Shown in pieces: positions 1 through 6,610 of a stretch of 14,102 nt of DNA (its first letter is position 1; each line of letters starts with the position of its first letter). Source of the DNA: DASXRU01 sp039933315 (GTDB lineage: Bacteria; Acidobacteriota; Blastocatellia; Pyrinomonadales; Pyrinomonadaceae); NCBI GenBank assembly GCA_039933315.1, contig JBDTOI010000106.1:1-14102 (forward strand), read 5' to 3'. The translations under genes were made by a program, and so were the position numbers. The notes beneath the pieces were generated by a model that made no database searches, was not told the origin of the DNA, and was given only the letters and a program-made list of their open reading frames with translations.

Positions 1-67
1 TCATAGTTTCCCAGGGTAGCCGAAGCGGCAACCCTGGGCTGGAGGACACAACCCCGTCGGGGTTGGG
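1..67. repeat. Double-hairpin intergenic repeat at the left window edge
   Basis: Two hairpins lie in tandem. In the first, 10-17 (CCCAGGGT) pairs with 31-38 (ACCCTGGG), and an inner GCCG/CGGC stem (19-22 with 26-29) surrounds a 3-nt loop. In the second, 49-56 (CAACCCCG) pairs perfectly with 58-65. No coding potential is evident. The structure resembles the dispersed palindromic repeats found between genes in Acidobacteriota and Planctomycetes; that comparison is from memory. The element may continue past the window edge. Confidence 0.6.
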
Positions 68-202
68 CCCGCCACCTTCACGCGAATCGGATGCGCTCTA
101 AGTTCTTAATTCGTCTGCCGTTTCCACCCAGGTATCTGCTCGTCGTAGAACGAGCTGGGGTGCTTTGCGTGAACCCCCAACTTGTAACTCACAGAAGTTG
201 AG

Positions 203-246
203 ATTTCGCGCAAAGGCGCTAAGAAAGGAAAGACATAAGGCGCGAA
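203..246. repeat. Degenerate GCAAAGGCGCTAAG-type intergenic repeat
   Basis: TTCGCGC (205-211) and GCGCGAA (240-246) form inverted ends around an A-rich centre. The segment GCAAAGGCGCTAAG is closely matched by the outer tail of the palindromic repeat at 8562-8700 (GCAAAGCCGTTAAG) and, less well, by the tail at 3433-3469. Together with 68-202, in which I see only weak short hairpins and no credible gene, this makes 1-296 a gene-free repeat-rich stretch. Confidence 0.4.
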
Positions 247-251
247 GAATA

Positions 252-272
252 CCGGTCTCGCCTTCAGACCGG
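252..272 (-). terminator. Possible terminator hairpin after pit
   Basis: CCGGTCT (252-258) pairs with AGACCGG (266-272) around a 7-nt loop, 24 bases beyond the pit stop codon in the direction of transcription. On the minus strand it is followed by a weak ATTCTT run rather than a clean T tract, so intrinsic termination is only possible. Confidence 0.35.
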
Positions 273-296
273 ACGGGGCGTAGGAGTACCTGCTAC

Positions 297-1340
297 CTAA
301 TACAAGTTGTGAATGAATCGGATGAGCCAGAAGGAGAGTGCCGCTATGGTCGCGGCGGCGGGAATTGTCAGAATCCAGGCCCAGAGGATGCGCCCGGCGA
401 CTCCCCATTTGACCGCCGACAAGCGTCGCGTGGCGCCTACGCCAACGATAGCGCCCGTGATGGTGTGAGTGGTGGAAACAGGAGTTCCGGTCAGGGTCAC
501 ATAAGCGAGGGTCAGCGCCGCCCCTGTCTCCGCGCAGAAACCGCCGACAGGTTTCAGCTTTGTGATCTTGGAGCCCATGGTGTGCACGATGCGCCAACCG
601 CCAGAGAGGGTGCCGAGGGCGATGGCCGCGTGCGCCGAGAGAACTACCCAGAGCGGGATGGGAGGTAATTTGCCGCCCGGTCCGTACGCAAGTCCGGCCA
701 CCCCGCCTGCGGTCAGTACCGCGGTGATGATGCCCATTGTTTTTTGCGCATCGTTTCCGCCATGTCCCAGCGAAAAAGCGGCGGCAGAAAATAGTTGGCC
801 CTTGCGAAACACCGTGTCCACCCGTTTAGGTGTCGCGCGTCGAAAAATCCAGTGGACCGCGACCATCAAACTCCAGCCCAGTAACATTCCCACCAGGGGC
901 GACAGAACAATAAATATCAGCGTACGCTTCCAGACCTCTACGTTTAGCAGCCCGATGACGCCGCCGTAAGCGGCGATACCGGCCCCGGCGTAACCCCCCA
1001 GCAGGGCATGCGAGCTCGAGGTGGGCAGCCCCAGATACCATGTGATCAGGTTCCAGATTATAGCGCCCAGCAGTGCGGCAAGCAGCACGTAGAGGCGCAG
1101 GTCTGGATCTATCAGGTCCATGCGCACGCCATCACCGATGGCCTTGGCCACGCGAGTTCCGAAAACGGCAAAGGCAACGAAATTAAAAAATGCGGCCCAG
1201 AGTACAGCCATGCCCGGTGACAGCACCCGGGTGGAGACGACGGTCGCAATCGAGTTAGCCGCGTCGTGAAAGCCGTTTATGTAATCAAAGATGAGGGCGA
1301 AAAGAACCAGCACCAGGACGAAGGCAAACGTTGCGGTCAT
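297..1340 (-). CDS. pit: Pit-family low-affinity inorganic phosphate transporter
   Basis: A 347-residue polytopic inner-membrane protein of the PiT (PHO4) family, which moves metal-phosphate or phosphate by ion symport. The two family signatures are visible: GFHDAANS at residues 23-30 in the first membrane segment, and its internally duplicated partner GHGGNDAQK at 192-200. Further conserved polar stretches are GLPTSSSHAL (about 104-113) and GTPVSTTHTITGA (about 286-298). The length matches the short bacterial Pit proteins, which lack the long central loop of E. coli PitA. It lies 147 bp downstream of the DUF47 gene on the same strand, the usual Pit-DUF47 pairing, so co-transcription is likely. 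The ATG start places the hydrophobic first helix directly at the N terminus. Confidence 0.95.
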   Translation of the reverse strand: MTATFAFVLVLVLFALIFDYINGFHDAANSIATVVSTRVLSPGMAVLWAAFFNFVAFAVFGTRVAKAIGDGVRMDLIDPDLRLYVLLAALLGAIIWNLITWYLGLPTSSSHALLGGYAGAGIAAYGGVIGLLNVEVWKRTLIFIVLSPLVGMLLGWSLMVAVHWIFRRATPKRVDTVFRKGQLFSAAAFSLGHGGNDAQKTMGIITAVLTAGGVAGLAYGPGGKLPPIPLWVVLSAHAAIALGTLSGGWRIVHTMGSKITKLKPVGGFCAETGAALTLAYVTLTGTPVSTTHTITGAIVGVGATRRLSAVKWGVAGRILWAWILTIPAAATIAALSFWLIRFIHNLY

Positions 1341-1352
1341 GATCTCTTGTTC

Positions 1353-1482
1353 GTCAGTTGTTAGTAGTCAGTAGTTAGTTGGCGGTGTGAGTAGCCAGCG
1401 TCAGTGGTGATGTTCCTGTATGAGTTGCAATTCTCGCACGGCTACCTCGAATACAACTGACCACTGACAACTAACAACTGAC
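1353..1482. repeat. Inverted repeat between the DUF47 gene and pit
   Basis: GTCAGTTGTTAG (1353-1364) is perfectly complementary to CTAACAACTGAC (1471-1482), and weaker copies of the same TCAGT/GTTAG words extend both arms inward. The arms enclose about 106 bp with no gene. The transcript from DUF47 into pit would have to cross this structure. A related word pattern occurs at 4644-4670. The role is unknown: it could be a mobile-repeat remnant or an intercistronic stem. Confidence 0.5.
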
Positions 1483-1487
1483 ACTTT

Positions 1488-2111
1488 TCAGGTATGCTTG
1501 ATGATGACGCTTTCGATAATGTTGGCGACGTTTTCGCAACGATCCACCGCGGCCTCCAGCTTTTCATAAACTTCTTTCCACTTCAGCACCGTGAGGGGGT
1601 CGTGTTCCTCATGAAAAAGTTCGGCAATCGCTGCGTGATAAATATCATCGCCCTCATTTTCCAGCCGATGGATCTCCACCAGGCGCGGCGTGATGTTCTT
1701 TGGCTTTTTCAAAGTTGAAACAATCTCGCGCAGTTGTTCGGCCATGCGCACTATGACGTCGGCAAAATCCTGCGCGTAATCCTTAATCTCTCTGATGTCG
1801 CAAATAATGATCGCCCGGGCGGCATCGTCAATGAGATCGACGATGTCGTCCAGGGCGGTGGACATCATGTAAATGTCTTCGCGATCAAAAGGCGTGATGA
1901 AGGATTTGTTAAGCCGAGTCGAAATGCTGTGGGTCAGCTCATCACAAGCGTGTTCGATGCCTTTAATACGCTGGGCGTATTCCTTATAGTCGTGGTTCTT
2001 GTCAGCCATCATCTCCTTGAGCACGCGCGCCGCGTCGGAGATGTAGTGCGTCATCTGAATAAAGAGGTCAAAATATTGGTCCTCTTTGGGCAGGAAATTT
2101 AGCAGACCCAT
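1488..2111 (-). CDS. DUF47 / PhoU-like phosphate transport accessory protein
   Basis: A 207-residue, mostly helical, charged protein of the DUF47 (PhoU-related) family, close to the usual length for the family. It begins MGLLNFLPKEDQYFDLF and carries the family's E/D-rich helices, including EDIYMMSTALDDIVDLIDDAA around residues 79-99 and HRLENEGDDIYH around 148-159. PhoU-like proteins bind metal clusters through such acidic helices. Members beside pit genes are thought to act as partners or regulators of the Pit transporter; that role is family knowledge and inference here. It has no signal peptide or membrane helix, so it should be cytoplasmic. An AAGGTAGGA sequence lies 12-20 nt upstream of the ATG, and a PHO-box-like repeat array lies about 90-150 bp upstream. 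Confidence 0.92.
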   Translation of the reverse strand: MGLLNFLPKEDQYFDLFIQMTHYISDAARVLKEMMADKNHDYKEYAQRIKGIEHACDELTHSISTRLNKSFITPFDREDIYMMSTALDDIVDLIDDAARAIIICDIREIKDYAQDFADVIVRMAEQLREIVSTLKKPKNITPRLVEIHRLENEGDDIYHAAIAELFHEEHDPLTVLKWKEVYEKLEAAVDRCENVANIIESVIIKHT

Positions 2112-2156
2112 ATTTGAACTGTTGTCCTACCTTATCTTTTGACTCGAAGAGCCCGC

Positions 2157-2162
2157 AATATA
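2157..2162 (-). promoter_or_regulatory. Candidate -10 element for the DUF47-pit transcript
   Basis: The minus strand reads GGGCTATATT, with TATATT about 46 bp upstream of the DUF47 start. No good -35 hexamer is visible 16-18 bp further upstream, as would be expected of an activator-dependent promoter. The same nonamer GGCTATATT precedes the S55 gene at 6554-6562, which supports its use as a promoter motif in this genome. This is an inference from position and sequence only. Confidence 0.3.
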
Positions 2163-2198
2163 GCCCAGGGGTTGGGGGAATGTCCACGTAAATGCCGC

Positions 2199-2262
2199 CT
2201 GAACAAAGTCTGAACACTGCCTTAACCTGGATACAGCCCGTCCATGTTAAGCACAGGTTACA
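2199..2262. promoter_or_regulatory. PHO-box-like array of 8-bp repeats with an 11-bp period
   Basis: On the plus strand CTGAACAA (2199-2206), CTGAACAC (2210-2217) and CTTAACCT (2221-2228) start exactly 11 bp apart. On the opposite strand TGTAACCT (2262-2255) and CTTAACAT (2251-2244) repeat the same word at the same period, facing the first set. PhoB/PhoP/SphR-family regulators bind direct repeats of about 7-8 bp with an 11-bp period, and CTTAACCT is the cyanobacterial PHO-box word as I recall it. The position upstream of a phosphate-transport operon fits. Function is inferred. Confidence 0.45.
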
Positions 2263-2303
2263 AGGTGAGCACGTGACCTCAGGTTTATTTAGCTTATGTC
2301 GGA

Positions 2304-3431
2304 TCAACTCTCGTCCAGCACAGCGACAGCGAGAGAATGAAACTGGCGGCGCACGCTGTTTATGTTGGCAAAGGGAAGCGCGCGGGCGTGGGTGCGGTTG
2401 GTGAGCAGAATAAAAACGCGTTTGCGGTTTGGATCAATCCAGCAGCTGGTGCCGGTGAATCCGGAGTGGCCGAAGGCGTCGCCGGGAAGGCCGGGACCGG
2501 CAATTGAATCTTTGGTGGCCGCGAGCTGCCACGCGATCGAACGCGCCTCATTTAGATTTGGGGTCATGTTGGTGCGAAACAGTTGGCACGTTTCCGCATT
2601 AAGTAATTCGGAGAGATCGCCCAGAAACTGATTAGCGAGCTTCAGGGTCTCGCGCGCGGTTGAGAACAAGCCTGCATGTCCGGCCGCGCCTCCGAGAAAG
2701 TTCGCATTGCCGTCGTGCACCTGACCCCAGATCAAGTCTGAACGCCAATTGCTATATCCTTGCGTGGGCAGGGTTACTTTGCACATATCGCGTTCGTAGG
2801 CGTTGCCCACTTCGCTGGCAGCCACTTCGGTTTGCATTGTCTGATCGGGATTGAAGAAGGTTCGCTTTAAGCCAAGCGGCTCAAAGATATCTTTCCGGGC
2901 CAGCACCGCCAGGCGTTTGCCTGTCAATCGTTCGAGCAGCAAACCCAGCACAATAAAGTTCAGATCGCTGTAAACTACCTTCGTATCGGGCTCATGTTCG
3001 AGCGGCTCGCTGGCGATGGCCCCCAGCGCGGCTTCGGGTTCGCCGCCGGAGGTGATGTAGAGCGGGCGCCAGGCGGGCAGGCCAGACGTATGGACCAGCA
3101 GCTGGCGCAGGGTGAGCGCGTGTTTATCGGCGCGATCGAACTCGCCCAGGTAATTGGCCAGCGAGCTATCCAGCGTCAATTCGCCCAGCTCGATCAGGCG
3201 GGCACACAGCAGCCCGGTAACCAGTGGCTTCGTCAGCGAAGCGAGATCGTAGATTGTTTCGCTGGTGGCGGCGTGGGCAGGTTCGCGGACAGCCTGGCCC
3301 AGCGCGTCGCTAAAAATGATCTGATTATTCTGAGCTACCAGGTAAACGGCGGAAGGGAAGTCGCCTGCTGTGATCCGTTCCTGCAGGAAGCTTGAGATCT
3401 TCTCCTGGCGTTCTGGTGATTGTGCGGGCAT
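2304..3431 (-). CDS. Serine hydrolase, beta-lactamase/class C PBP fold
   Basis: A 375-residue protein of the beta-lactamase (Pfam Beta-lactamase, class C/EstB-like) superfamily. The nucleophile motif SLTK lies at residues 65-68 (S-x-x-K), the second motif YSD at 154-156 (the YxN position, where YSD is common in esterase-like members), and the third HSGFTGT at 322-328 replaces KTG. VHDGNANFLGGAAGHAGLFSTA at about 238-259 is typical of this hydrolase subgroup. The substrate cannot be read from sequence: peptide, D-amino-acid or ester hydrolysis are all possible. The open frame continues to 3551, but that part lies in a palindromic repeat, so I chose the ATG at 3431, which just precedes the conserved region. 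No signal peptide is visible. No clear ribosome binding site precedes the start. Confidence 0.88.
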   Translation of the reverse strand: MPAQSPERQEKISSFLQERITAGDFPSAVYLVAQNNQIIFSDALGQAVREPAHAATSETIYDLASLTKPLVTGLLCARLIELGELTLDSSLANYLGEFDRADKHALTLRQLLVHTSGLPAWRPLYITSGGEPEAALGAIASEPLEHEPDTKVVYSDLNFIVLGLLLERLTGKRLAVLARKDIFEPLGLKRTFFNPDQTMQTEVAASEVGNAYERDMCKVTLPTQGYSNWRSDLIWGQVHDGNANFLGGAAGHAGLFSTARETLKLANQFLGDLSELLNAETCQLFRTNMTPNLNEARSIAWQLAATKDSIAGPGLPGDAFGHSGFTGTSCWIDPNRKRVFILLTNRTHARALPFANINSVRRQFHSLAVAVLDES

Positions 3432-3432
3432 G

Positions 3433-3554
3433 TCTAAAGTGTTTATCGGCTTTGCACAAAAACTCTTGTTTCGTGTTCCTTCATGCAGTTTAGTGTGATT
3501 TCGTGGATCGTGTGGCTCCGAATCCAAAGCACACGATCCACGAAGCAACACGAA
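3433..3554 (-). repeat. Palindromic dispersed repeat, copy 1 (one arm shortened)
   Basis: The core is a perfect 15-bp stem, 3500-3514 (TTCGTGGATCGTGTG) with 3530-3544, loop 15 nt. An outer TTCGTGTT/AACACGAA pair lies at 3470-3477 and 3547-3554. The reverse complement of this region matches 8562-8700 almost base for base, including the tail that reads GTGCAAAGCCG. The one large difference is about 20 bp missing from one arm, between two TTCGTG words. It fills the gap between the serine hydrolase start and the upstream Gfo/Idh/MocA gene and may end the transcript coming from that gene. Confidence 0.75.
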
Positions 3555-3639
3555 CCAATGCTGATCTTAGACATCTCTGAGTTAGCGCCAAGGGCCGCGG
3601 CAAGCGCAGGTTGGGATGACCCCGGCGCTGATTGGCAAG

Positions 3640-4638
3640 TCAGCTGCGGCCGCCAGGGTGTGCCTTAACAGCTTCGACCTGGGTGCCGGCTGTGTGTTCG
3701 TGGATGCGTTCGAGCACACGAAGAGCCAGCAGCAGCGCTTGCTTGCCTTCGGCCGCTGAGACTGGTGATGGCCGTCCGGCATCTGCCGCTTCGATGAAAG
3801 CCAGGATCTCTGAACGCAGCGGCTCAATGTCGAGGACGTCAAGGTTGCGCACATGAACGCCCGGCCACGCCCCATCAGCAGCCGGCGGCGCCAGACTGCT
3901 GACTGAAGCTCGCTTGGTGGTGTAGTCCACAGCTATGTAGTCGCGCGGCTGAAAAAAACGCATCTTGCGAATTCGCTCGGTGCCCACCCGCGAGGCGGTG
4001 ATGTTCGCGACGGCCCCGGTGGCGAATTCCAATCGAGCATTGGCAGCGTCAATCTTATTCGTAAGGATGGGTATACCCACGGCCTGCAGACTGGTAACTT
4101 CTACTTCCGCCCCGACCAACCATTGCACTATGTCCAGATCGTGAATCATTAAATCGAGCACGACGTCGATGTCCAGAGAGCGCGCGGTAAATTCGCCTAC
4201 GCGGTGTATCTCGAAGTAAACCGGATGGCGAACGTGCGGTTTGAGAGCGATAAGGGCCGGGTTGAACCGTTCGAGGTGCCCCACCTGAAGCATGGCCCCC
4301 CCCTCTTTCGCTGCTGCCATCATCCGGTCGGCTTCTTCAATCGTACGCGAGATAGGCTTTTCCACCAGGACGTGGATGCCGGCGACGAGCAAGCCGCAGG
4401 CAATCTCGCAATGCGACTCGGTGGGCACGGCCAGACTTACCGCATCTACTTTGCCGATTAGTGATCTCCAGTCGGCAGTCCATTCCGTTTGTCTTTCTGA
4501 GGCGATGGACTTCGCAGTCTCCGGGTTGAGATCGCATACGCTGACGAATTTGGTCCGCCCCTCGGCGGCCAGGGTTGCGTGAATCCTGGCGTGTTGCCGG
4601 CCCAGATGGCCAACGCCGATGACAGCAGTGCGTAGCAT
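3640..4638 (-). CDS. Gfo/Idh/MocA-family NAD(P)-dependent oxidoreductase
   Basis: A 332-residue protein with an N-terminal Rossmann fold and a C-terminal alpha/beta sheet domain, the normal family size. The dinucleotide motif is GVGHLG at about residues 8-13, and the family's conserved EKP lies at 93-95, whose Lys contacts cofactor and substrate. DLMIHDLD at 162-169 carries the conserved His (H166) and Asp of the active site. The run VGHLERFNPA at 119-128 resembles GnnA-type UDP-GlcNAc 3-dehydrogenases used in lipid A diamine synthesis. No aminotransferase or lpx gene is in the window, so that assignment is speculative. The protein should be cytoplasmic. It probably follows the alpha/beta hydrolase gene in one transcript (93-bp gap). 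Confidence 0.9.
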   Translation of the reverse strand: MLRTAVIGVGHLGRQHARIHATLAAEGRTKFVSVCDLNPETAKSIASERQTEWTADWRSLIGKVDAVSLAVPTESHCEIACGLLVAGIHVLVEKPISRTIEEADRMMAAAKEGGAMLQVGHLERFNPALIALKPHVRHPVYFEIHRVGEFTARSLDIDVVLDLMIHDLDIVQWLVGAEVEVTSLQAVGIPILTNKIDAANARLEFATGAVANITASRVGTERIRKMRFFQPRDYIAVDYTTKRASVSSLAPPAADGAWPGVHVRNLDVLDIEPLRSEILAFIEAADAGRPSPVSAAEGKQALLLALRVLERIHEHTAGTQVEAVKAHPGGRS

Positions 4639-4731
4639 CGATTTGTCAGTCGTCAGGCGATCAGTGGTTGGTTTACCTGGGAATGGGGGGTGAACCGGAA
4701 AGGCATCCGGCGGGGCGGGACACTTGCGAAA

Positions 4732-5694
4732 CTAGGGCCCACCGCGCAGTGCCTTATCAAAAAAATCAATCACTACCCTGTCATAGCCTTCGCCGACCTG
4801 ACCTGTTGCCGAAGGCAGGTTAAGCCCGGTCAACGGCAGATCGGTTTTTGCTTCCAGGGCGGCTGCCCCAAAGCACCCTTGCAACTGCGTGGTGGAATCG
4901 CGCAGGTAACCGGCATCTTCTCCGGAGATCAGGAGCACATGCTTTTTTGGGAACGATGCCGCCAGCTGGCACGAGGGCGTGTTCCGGTATTTCCCCATAA
5001 AGTAGATACGCACGCCCACGCGCGCTAACCTGCGCAGCAGTACGTTGTTGGTACCCAGGGAGCTACCAGCGGCGGAGTCGAGCAGATCGTCGGGTCCGGA
5101 CGGTACCGAATCAAGAACCAAGGCCCGCACTTCCGGATGTCGCTCAGCAGCCGCCAGCACCGCGTAAGCTCCCAACTCCACGCCGTATAACCCGATCTTG
5201 TCGCCGACCTGGGCCGCGCCTCCAGGCGCCTTAAGCGAACGCACGAAATCGATTGCCGCTGATACGTCATCGGCTTCATAGGTGCCAAAAGAGCTCCACT
5301 TAACAGGAGGATCTAATCCGTGCCCGCGCAAATCCGGCCACAACACGGTGAAGTTAGTGGCTTCGTTGATCTTTACACTGAGATTCAGTAGCCACGAGCG
5401 ATCGGCGCCGAAGCGATGATAGAGAATAACTGCCGGAGCTCCGGGCGTACCCCGCAGCAGCCACCCGCGCGACTCAGTGCCGTCCCGGTTAGGCCATGTT
5501 TCATCCGTGGCCTTTAGGACGGGACCGCTCAGTTGGGAAAATGTTTGGGGAGTGACCAGGTACGCGCCTTGAAGCGGTCGGGTGATGCTACGGCCTAACC
5601 ATACTGTTACCGATCCCACAGCCAGCAAAATCAGCAGTGCAATCGGCATCATTGCTACCGCAACCCGTTTTCCCGGTGTTCTTCGGTGCGCCAT
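4732..5694 (-). CDS. Membrane-anchored alpha/beta-hydrolase-fold protein lacking the catalytic Ser and His
   Basis: A 320-residue protein with a basic N terminus and one hydrophobic segment (about residues 11-34), so it is probably anchored in the inner membrane with the rest outside. The hydrolase fold is recognisable: YHRFGADRS at 92-100 (oxyanion-hole region), DLRGHG at 121-126, the nucleophile-elbow strand LYGVELGAY at 169-177, and LLISGEDAGYL at 254-264 (acid-strand position). At the elbow the G-x-S-x-G serine is replaced by Glu (E173). No His occurs after H252, so the usual C-terminal His is also missing. It is therefore likely a non-hydrolytic member or one with altered chemistry. It lies 44 bp downstream of mobA and may share its transcript. 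Confidence 0.8.
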   Translation of the reverse strand: MAHRRTPGKRVAVAMMPIALLILLAVGSVTVWLGRSITRPLQGAYLVTPQTFSQLSGPVLKATDETWPNRDGTESRGWLLRGTPGAPAVILYHRFGADRSWLLNLSVKINEATNFTVLWPDLRGHGLDPPVKWSSFGTYEADDVSAAIDFVRSLKAPGGAAQVGDKIGLYGVELGAYAVLAAAERHPEVRALVLDSVPSGPDDLLDSAAGSSLGTNNVLLRRLARVGVRIYFMGKYRNTPSCQLAASFPKKHVLLISGEDAGYLRDSTTQLQGCFGAAALEAKTDLPLTGLNLPSATGQVGEGYDRVVIDFFDKALRGGP

Positions 5695-5738
5695 AATTTG
5701 AGCGGGATTATGAATGATGAGGCGTAAAAGCGAAAGTT

Positions 5739-6368
5739 TTAAATGCCAGTTTTTCCATTGCCGGCCAGGGAGCGCGCCCGGGCATAGTCGCCGGGCGCAT
5801 TGATATTGGAGAAGAAGTTTGCCGCTCCAGCCAGATCCTCTAACTCGGCATGCTGCACCAAACGTGTGTTTACCGCCGCCAGCAGACCGCGTGGGCGCCG
5901 CTCCCCGACCGCGATCAACGCCTCAGCCTGCGCCAGACAGGGCCCCCGGCGATAGAGGGCAGCGAGAGGCTGGGGGCGCCCATCCAGCTGAAGAGGGACC
6001 ACGGCGTCGAAATCATCACGCAGATTAGCAAGGCGTTGGAAAAGATCGCCCGTTACGAAGGGGAGATCGCAGGCTACGATAGCCGCCCAATCCAATGTGC
6101 ACGCTGACAGGGCAGCGTGTAGTCCACCCAGCGCGCCCCAATCGAGATAGATGTCAGGAACAGTACTCAGACCGGGGCAGGAATCTTCTTTTCCTCCGAC
6201 ACAGAAAATAGTAGCGGCCACCGCAGACAGGGCTTCGGCAATTCGATCGACGAATGTTCGACCGCCCAGTTTAAGCTGCGCCTTATCGGATCCCATGCGG
6301 CTCGAGGCGCCGCCAATCAGAATGAAGCCCTCGACTCCACCACCGGGTCGATTTGTGGCATGTTTCAG
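5739..6368 (-). CDS. mobA: Molybdenum cofactor guanylyltransferase, start codon uncertain
   Basis: MobA joins GMP from GTP to molybdopterin-Mo to give the guanine-dinucleotide cofactor. The conserved nucleotidyltransferase start GGASSRMGSDK is split if the only ATG (6296) is used: the codons upstream in frame encode GFILIGGASSR, exactly the family's first strand and P-loop-like motif. The frame stays open to the stop at 6390-6392 with no ATG, GTG or TTG. I place the start at CTG (6366-6368), preceded by GGAAGGGGGAAA, giving about 209 residues. An ATG at 6359-6361 is one base out of frame, so a recent frameshift is an alternative. Downstream features are GALGGLHAAL (about 78-87 in the extended protein), ACDLPFV (about 99-105) and VPLQLDGRPQPLAALY. 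The protein is cytoplasmic. Confidence 0.85.
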   Translation of the reverse strand: MKHATNRPGGGVEGFILIGGASSRMGSDKAQLKLGGRTFVDRIAEALSAVAATIFCVGGKEDSCPGLSTVPDIYLDWGALGGLHAALSACTLDWAAIVACDLPFVTGDLFQRLANLRDDFDAVVPLQLDGRPQPLAALYRRGPCLAQAEALIAVGERRPRGLLAAVNTRLVQHAELEDLAGAANFFSNINAPGDYARARSLAGNGKTGI

Positions 6369-6431
6369 GTTAGTTTCCCCCTTCCGCAGTTAACTATCCC
6401 TCGGAGGTGAGGAAAGTATCAAGCGACTATT

Positions 6432-6451
6432 ACACTGGCATCACACTGGCA
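6432..6451 (+). repeat. Short direct repeat in the mobA-S55 divergent region
   Basis: ACACTGGCA occurs at 6432-6440 and again at 6443-6451, an 11-bp period (one helical turn). It lies in the 242-bp region between divergent mobA and the S55 gene, where it could be a regulator site for either. No other gene is visible in that region. Confidence 0.3.
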
Positions 6452-6553
6452 ACGAACTCTTGAGCCCAAAAATGAATCAAACAGCGTGGGAAGAGTAGAG
6501 GATATTCCATGAAGAGAGCCCGCAATTGAGTGGTTCTCCTTTCCTCCGATTTA

Positions 6554-6562
6554 GGCTATATT
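6554..6562 (+). promoter_or_regulatory. Candidate -10 element for the S55 gene
   Basis: GGCTATATT lies about 50 bp upstream of the ATG at 6611 and is identical to the motif upstream of the DUF47-pit operon on the other strand. I cannot identify a matching -35 at normal spacing. An AGGA at 6599-6602 gives a plausible ribosome binding site 8 nt from the ATG. Confidence 0.3.
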
Positions 6563-6610
6563 CGCTGGCGTTGATTGGTAAGCATGGGTACGGTTAGCAG
6601 GATCCACTAA

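Noticed and set aside
106..597. A 163-codon open frame on the minus strand overlapping the end of pit
   Set aside because: It is out of frame with pit, of low-complexity basic composition, and extends into the repeat-rich flank; the Pit frame explains the region.
2994..3395. A 133-codon open frame on the plus strand
   Set aside because: It is antisense to the serine hydrolase, Gln/Gly/Arg-rich, with no start signals or family resemblance.
3432..3551. N-terminal extension of the serine hydrolase to an ATG at 3551 (40 more residues)
   Set aside because: The extension is encoded by the palindromic dispersed repeat, has no signal-peptide or domain character, and the conserved region begins after the ATG at 3431.
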